Positions 60,758 to 64,000 of a stretch of 64,000 nt of DNA are shown piece by piece. A model generated the notes under the pieces. The model had not been told where the DNA came from and searched no databases. It saw only the letters and a program-made list of their open reading frames with translations. How positions within the stretch are numbered: the stretch's first letter is position 1; the number at the start of each line of letters is the position of its first letter. Source of the DNA: Liquorilactobacillus aquaticus DSM 21051. Lineage in GTDB: Bacteria; Bacillota; Bacilli; Lactobacillales; Lactobacillaceae. The DNA is taken from NCBI RefSeq assembly GCF_001436755.1, contig NZ_AYZD01000015.1:210262-274261 (forward strand), in the 5' to 3' direction. Both the position numbers and the translations under genes were made by a program.

Positions 60758-63556
60758 TTAATCATCCAAACCTTCACTCAAAGCCTCTGGATATTCTTCT
60801 TTTATCAAAGTTGCACAACTTACACAAAGCTGTGGCAAATCTTTATCAGTCCCAACGTCTTTCTTAACCATACGACAACGAGGACATACATCTCCTTCGG
60901 CATGTTCAACCACAACAGAAAGATCGTTATAAATATCTGCATTAGCAGGAGCCTCTGCCAAGTCTTTAACATCTAAAGCCGAAACAATCAAGTCTTGACG
61001 AACATCAGTATTCAGATCATCCAAAGCTTGCTTGATATTATTGGAGACATAAAGCGTAACATGCGCTTCAAATGATTTCCCAATCAATTTCTTGTTACGT
61101 GCATTTTCAAGTGATTTGAAAACATCTGAACGGACGTTCATAAATCCATTCCATTCTTCAAGTAACTTAGCCTCATTATTAAAGTGGACTACTTCCGGCA
61201 TTTCAGCTAACTGAACATAATCTTCTGGTTCTTTTAAATAATTCCAAATTTCCTCTGTCGTATGCGGAATTACAGGTGTTAGCAACTTAGTCAAGCGTAC
61301 CGCGACATCATATAAAACGGTTTGCATAGAGCGACGCTTATGACTGTTTTCCTTTTCAATATAAACAACATCTTTTGCAACATCCAGATAAAAGGCAGAC
61401 AAATCTGCAGTTACAAAATTCAATAGTTTTTTATAAATTCCCATAAAATCATAGTTTGCATAATCATCAAGGATTTCCTTGGTAAACTTATTAATCAAAA
61501 CTTCCATGTACTTATCGATCGATTCCATATCATCGAATGCTACAGCATCTTCTTTAGGATCAAAGTCAGTTGTGTTAGCAAGTAAGAAGCGAACTGTATT
61601 GCGGATTTTCCGATAAGCCTCAGAAATTTGTTTAAAACTATCCATTGATACTCTGACATCAGCAGATGAATCTACACTGAGAACCCAGAGACGAATAATT
61701 TCTGCACCCATTTGTTTAATGACTTTTGATGGAACAATCGTATTTCCAAGTGATTTACTCATCTTTCGACCCTGTCCATCAAGTGTAAAGCCTTGGGACA
61801 GAACTTGCTTGTAAGGTGCCTCACCCGAAACAGCTACGCTTGTAATTAAGCTTGAGTTAAACCAACCACGATACTGATCTGATCCTTCAAGATACAGATC
61901 ACTTGGATAAGTAAGGTAATCTCGCTGTGCTAAAACTCCTTGATGGGATGAACCCGAATCAAACCAGACATCCATAATATCAGTTTCTTTTGTAAACTTG
62001 CCGTTTGGTGAATGCTCACTTGTGAAACCTTCTGGCAGTAAATCCTTTGCCTCGCGTTGGAACCAAACATTTGAACCGTATTCTTCAACAAGATCTGCAA
62101 CATGTTGGACAGTTTCTGGCGTGATGATTGCCTCACCGTCTTCACCATAAAAGATTGGTAGCGGTACACCCCAAACACGCTGTCTCGAGATCACCCAGTC
62201 ACCACGATCACGAATCATATTATGCAGCCGTTTCTGTCCCCAACTAGGGAAAAACTTGACCTTGTCGATTGCATCCAAAATATTGGTACGAATCTTATCC
62301 ACAGAGGCAAACCATTGAGGTGTAGCACGGAAAATAATAGGTTTCTTAGTACGCCAATCAAATGGATAACTATGTTCATATGGAACATATTTTAACAATA
62401 CTCCAGCTGCCTTTAACTTATCTAAAGCAATTTGATTCGCGTCTTCATAAAAAACTCCAGCAAAATCCTTGCCAGTATCATCAGTTAAATAGCCCTTGTC
62501 GTCAACCGGAACGTAGATATCAAGCCCATATTGCTTCCCAACATTAAAGTCATCTTCCCCAAAACCAGGAGCTGTATGAACCAAACCAGTACCAGAATCT
62601 AAGGTAACAAAGTCACCCAACATAGTAACTAGTTTACGTTCTGGATAAAATGGATGCTCGGCTAAGATGTTTTCAAGATCAGCTCCTTTAAGCGTCTTGA
62701 CAATTTTATATTCCTCCCAGCCAAAGCGCTCCGCATTCTCAGCCACCAAATCTGTTGCAAGAACAAACTCACGTTGATCATCTTTGGGCTTGACAACAGA
62801 ATAGTCAAAATCCTTGTCGACCGTGATTCCCTCAGAAGCAGGAATAGTCCATGGGGTTGTTGTCCAAACAACCATAAAAGTCTCATTATCATCCAGAATT
62901 CCTTTTCCATCAATTACCTTTTCACCATAGAAAGCTGATGGAGAAGTAACATCATGGTATTCGACCTCAGCCTCAGCAAGGGCTGATTCTGACGACCAAG
63001 ACCAAAAAACAGGCTTCTTGCCCTTATAAATCAGTCCCGCTTCAGCCATTTTGCCAAATACTCTGATTTCTTGAGCTTCAAAAGATGGATCGAGCGTCAC
63101 ATAAGGATTATCCCATTCACCTGCTACACCTAAACGTTTAAAATCAGAACGTTGTTTGTCAACCTGTTCTAAAGCGTATTCTCGACATTTCTCACGAAAA
63201 TCAGCTACTGATAAGGACTTGCGGTCAACTCCAGCTTTTTTTAATTGCTGTTCAATTGGTAGCCCATGCGTATCCCAACCAGGAACATATGGTGAGCGAA
63301 ACCCCATCATTGACTTTGAACGAACAATAATATCCTTTGTAATCTTATTCAGAGCATGTCCCATATGGATATTTCCATTGGCATATGGAGGTCCGTCATG
63401 TAATACAAAAGTAGGTTTCCCTTGATTTAATTTTTGCCGACGTTCATAGACTTTGTTTTCTTCCCATTCTTTTTGACGTTCGCCTTCACGAACAGGCAGA
63501 TTGCCACGCATTGGAAATTTTGTTTTTCCTAAATTAAGCGTATCTTTAACTCTCAT
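60758..63556 (-). CDS. ileS: Isoleucyl-tRNA synthetase
   Basis: The 932-residue class I synthetase has the HIGH motif as [15 protein letters not shown], the KMSKS loop [10 protein letters not shown], an editing domain with [11 protein letters not shown] and YEDANQ..., the anticodon-binding helices, and a C-terminal zinc-binding segment with CPRC and CVSC. It charges tRNA-Ile and clears mischarged valine. AAGGGGAG precedes the ATG. It is controlled by the Ile T-box just upstream and follows divIVA, the usual Firmicute order. Confidence 0.98.
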   Translation of the reverse strand: MRVKDTLNLGKTKFPMRGNLPVREGERQKEWEENKVYERRQKLNQGKPTFVLHDGPPYANGNIHMGHALNKITKDIIVRSKSMMGFRSPYVPGWDTHGLPIEQQLKKAGVDRKSLSVADFREKCREYALEQVDKQRSDFKRLGVAGEWDNPYVTLDPSFEAQEIRVFGKMAEAGLIYKGKKPVFWSWSSESALAEAEVEYHDVTSPSAFYGEKVIDGKGILDDNETFMVVWTTTPWTIPASEGITVDKDFDYSVVKPKDDQREFVLATDLVAENAERFGWEEYKIVKTLKGADLENILAEHPFYPERKLVTMLGDFVTLDSGTGLVHTAPGFGEDDFNVGKQYGLDIYVPVDDKGYLTDDTGKDFAGVFYEDANQIALDKLKAAGVLLKYVPYEHSYPFDWRTKKPIIFRATPQWFASVDKIRTNILDAIDKVKFFPSWGQKRLHNMIRDRGDWVISRQRVWGVPLPIFYGEDGEAIITPETVQHVADLVEEYGSNVWFQREAKDLLPEGFTSEHSPNGKFTKETDIMDVWFDSGSSHQGVLAQRDYLTYPSDLYLEGSDQYRGWFNSSLITSVAVSGEAPYKQVLSQGFTLDGQGRKMSKSLGNTIVPSKVIKQMGAEIIRLWVLSVDSSADVRVSMDSFKQISEAYRKIRNTVRFLLANTTDFDPKEDAVAFDDMESIDKYMEVLINKFTKEILDDYANYDFMGIYKKLLNFVTADLSAFYLDVAKDVVYIEKENSHKRRSMQTVLYDVAVRLTKLLTPVIPHTTEEIWNYLKEPEDYVQLAEMPEVVHFNNEAKLLEEWNGFMNVRSDVFKSLENARNKKLIGKSFEAHVTLYVSNNIKQALDDLNTDVRQDLIVSALDVKDLAEAPANADIYNDLSVVVEHAEGDVCPRCRMVKKDVGTDKDLPQLCVSCATLIKEEYPEALSEGLDD

Positions 63557-63582
63557 TTTTTTCTCCCCTTTTTTTAAATACT

Positions 63583-63800
63583 AAAAAAAGACTTCATCCA
63601 AGGGACGAAATCTTCGCGGTACCACCCAAATTCAGAACTGATAACAACACATATTATCAATCCAACTCAAACATTTAATAACGACCATGAGCCGATTGAA
63701 CCTACTAAAAATTCAGTCCAACAATCTGGAAAGATGATATCTGGATAAAATTCAATCATCGGCCTCACACCAAAACGCCAACTCGCTAAGATTTTTTTTA
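63583..63800 (-). promoter_or_regulatory. T-box leader for isoleucine (ileS)
   Basis: The T-box core GGGTGGTACCGCG on the minus strand (complement of 63615-63627) stands just before a terminator stem GATTTCGTCC / GGATGAAGTC and TTTTTTT. The Stem I region holds GATATCATC at 63733-63741, with AUC as a plausible Ile specifier (two overlapping-adjacent ATC triplets make the exact base choice open). Uncharged tRNA-Ile would switch on ileS. The 5' limit is approximate; it begins about 20 bases after the divIVA-like stop. Confidence 0.88.
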
Positions 63801-63821
63801 CTCAAACTTATTCTTTCAATT

Positions 63822-64000
63822 TTATTTATTTTCACTGATGTTGGCATTTTCATCAAAATGCTGTCCGTTGTCTTCATTTTCTTCTGGGAAAATAACAACA
63901 GCTTTTTTCTGATCAACCGTTCCATTATCATCATCAGTCTCATTTGGAACATTGTTTGAGACTGATTGTACTTCCTTTGCAGCCTGTTTGTCAAGGTCTT
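63822..64000 (-). CDS. divIVA: C-terminal tail of a DivIVA-like cell-division protein, 5' end outside the window
   Basis: The minus-strand frame entering at 64000 reads 58 residues to TAA at 63822-63824. It is strongly acidic and low in complexity: VQSVSNNVPNETDDDNG, then AVVIFPEENEDNG and FDENANISENK. DivIVA proteins of lactobacilli end in such acidic tails with a VIFP segment, and divIVA is normally directly upstream of ileS. The coiled-coil body lies outside, so the call rests on context and tail style. Another frame here gives an ORF of 80 codons without a ribosome site, which I reject. Confidence 0.65.
   Translation of the reverse strand, partial: DLDKQAAKEVQSVSNNVPNETDDDNGTVDQKKAVVIFPEENEDNGQHFDENANISENK

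Noticed and set aside
63752-63994. 80-codon minus-strand ORF at the right edge
   Set aside because: The overlapping frame ends in an acidic tail typical of DivIVA, fits the divIVA-ileS order, and enters from outside the window, whereas this ORF runs into the T-box leader and has no ribosome site.

Overview
This 64 kb window is a stretch of chromosome from a low-GC Gram-positive bacterium, almost certainly a member of the Lactobacillaceae. The evidence is the gene content and order: two RNase J paralogues, rpoY-rnjA, ylaN-ftsW-pyc, the comE operon, divIVA-ileS, T-box leaders, DUF1831 beside a NifS-like desulfurase, strong AGGAGG ribosome sites and frequent TTG/GTG starts. I cannot name the genus safely. 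The cell can make diaminopimelate (asd, dapA, dapF), has the oxidative pentose phosphate enzyme Gnd and pyruvate carboxylase, and carries late competence genes. Most genes lie on the minus strand, so the leading strand probably runs right to left.

Region 1-4050 is accessory in character and gene-poor: a truncated DUF2513-like gene, a 71-residue membrane peptide behind a palindromic promoter region, a small helix-turn-helix gene split by a 268 bp piece of carB, a DUF378 membrane protein, a SatA-like acetyltransferase and a decayed ORF. It ends at tRNA-Ser(CGA), which has its own promoter and terminator.

Region 4.2-29.5 kb is housekeeping: nfsA, greA, udk, mltG, a Phe T-box with pheST, an HxlR regulator, an HD phosphohydrolase, a SpoU rRNA methyltransferase, acyP, yidC, an OmpR/ArlS-like two-component pair, gnd, clpX, tig, tuf, a TPR protein, rnjB-dapA-asd, rpsO and divergent rpsT.

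Region 29.6-43 kb holds holA with comEC, comEB and comEA (DNA uptake), then sepM-coaD-rsmD-ylbG-CAP protein, and pyc-ftsW-ylaN. Region 43-51 kb holds typA, suhB, a UPF0223 gene, def, an unknown membrane protein, rpoY-rnjA (transcription and RNA decay) and a degenerate diacylglycerol-kinase-fold protein. Region 51-64 kb holds recD2 with a TPR partner, a phosphatase, a tRNA-thiolation group (mnmA, DUF1831, cysteine desulfurase), mtnN, nudF-dapF, and ileS under an Ile T-box, ending in the tail of a divIVA-like gene.

I found no CRISPR array, intact insertion sequence, prophage or obvious new defence system. The most unusual items are the carB fragment inside the helix-turn-helix gene, a probable non-canonical start for ComEC, the ligand losses in RNase J2, the kinase-fold protein lacking its nucleotide motif, and a duplicated 29 bp promoter-region repeat.
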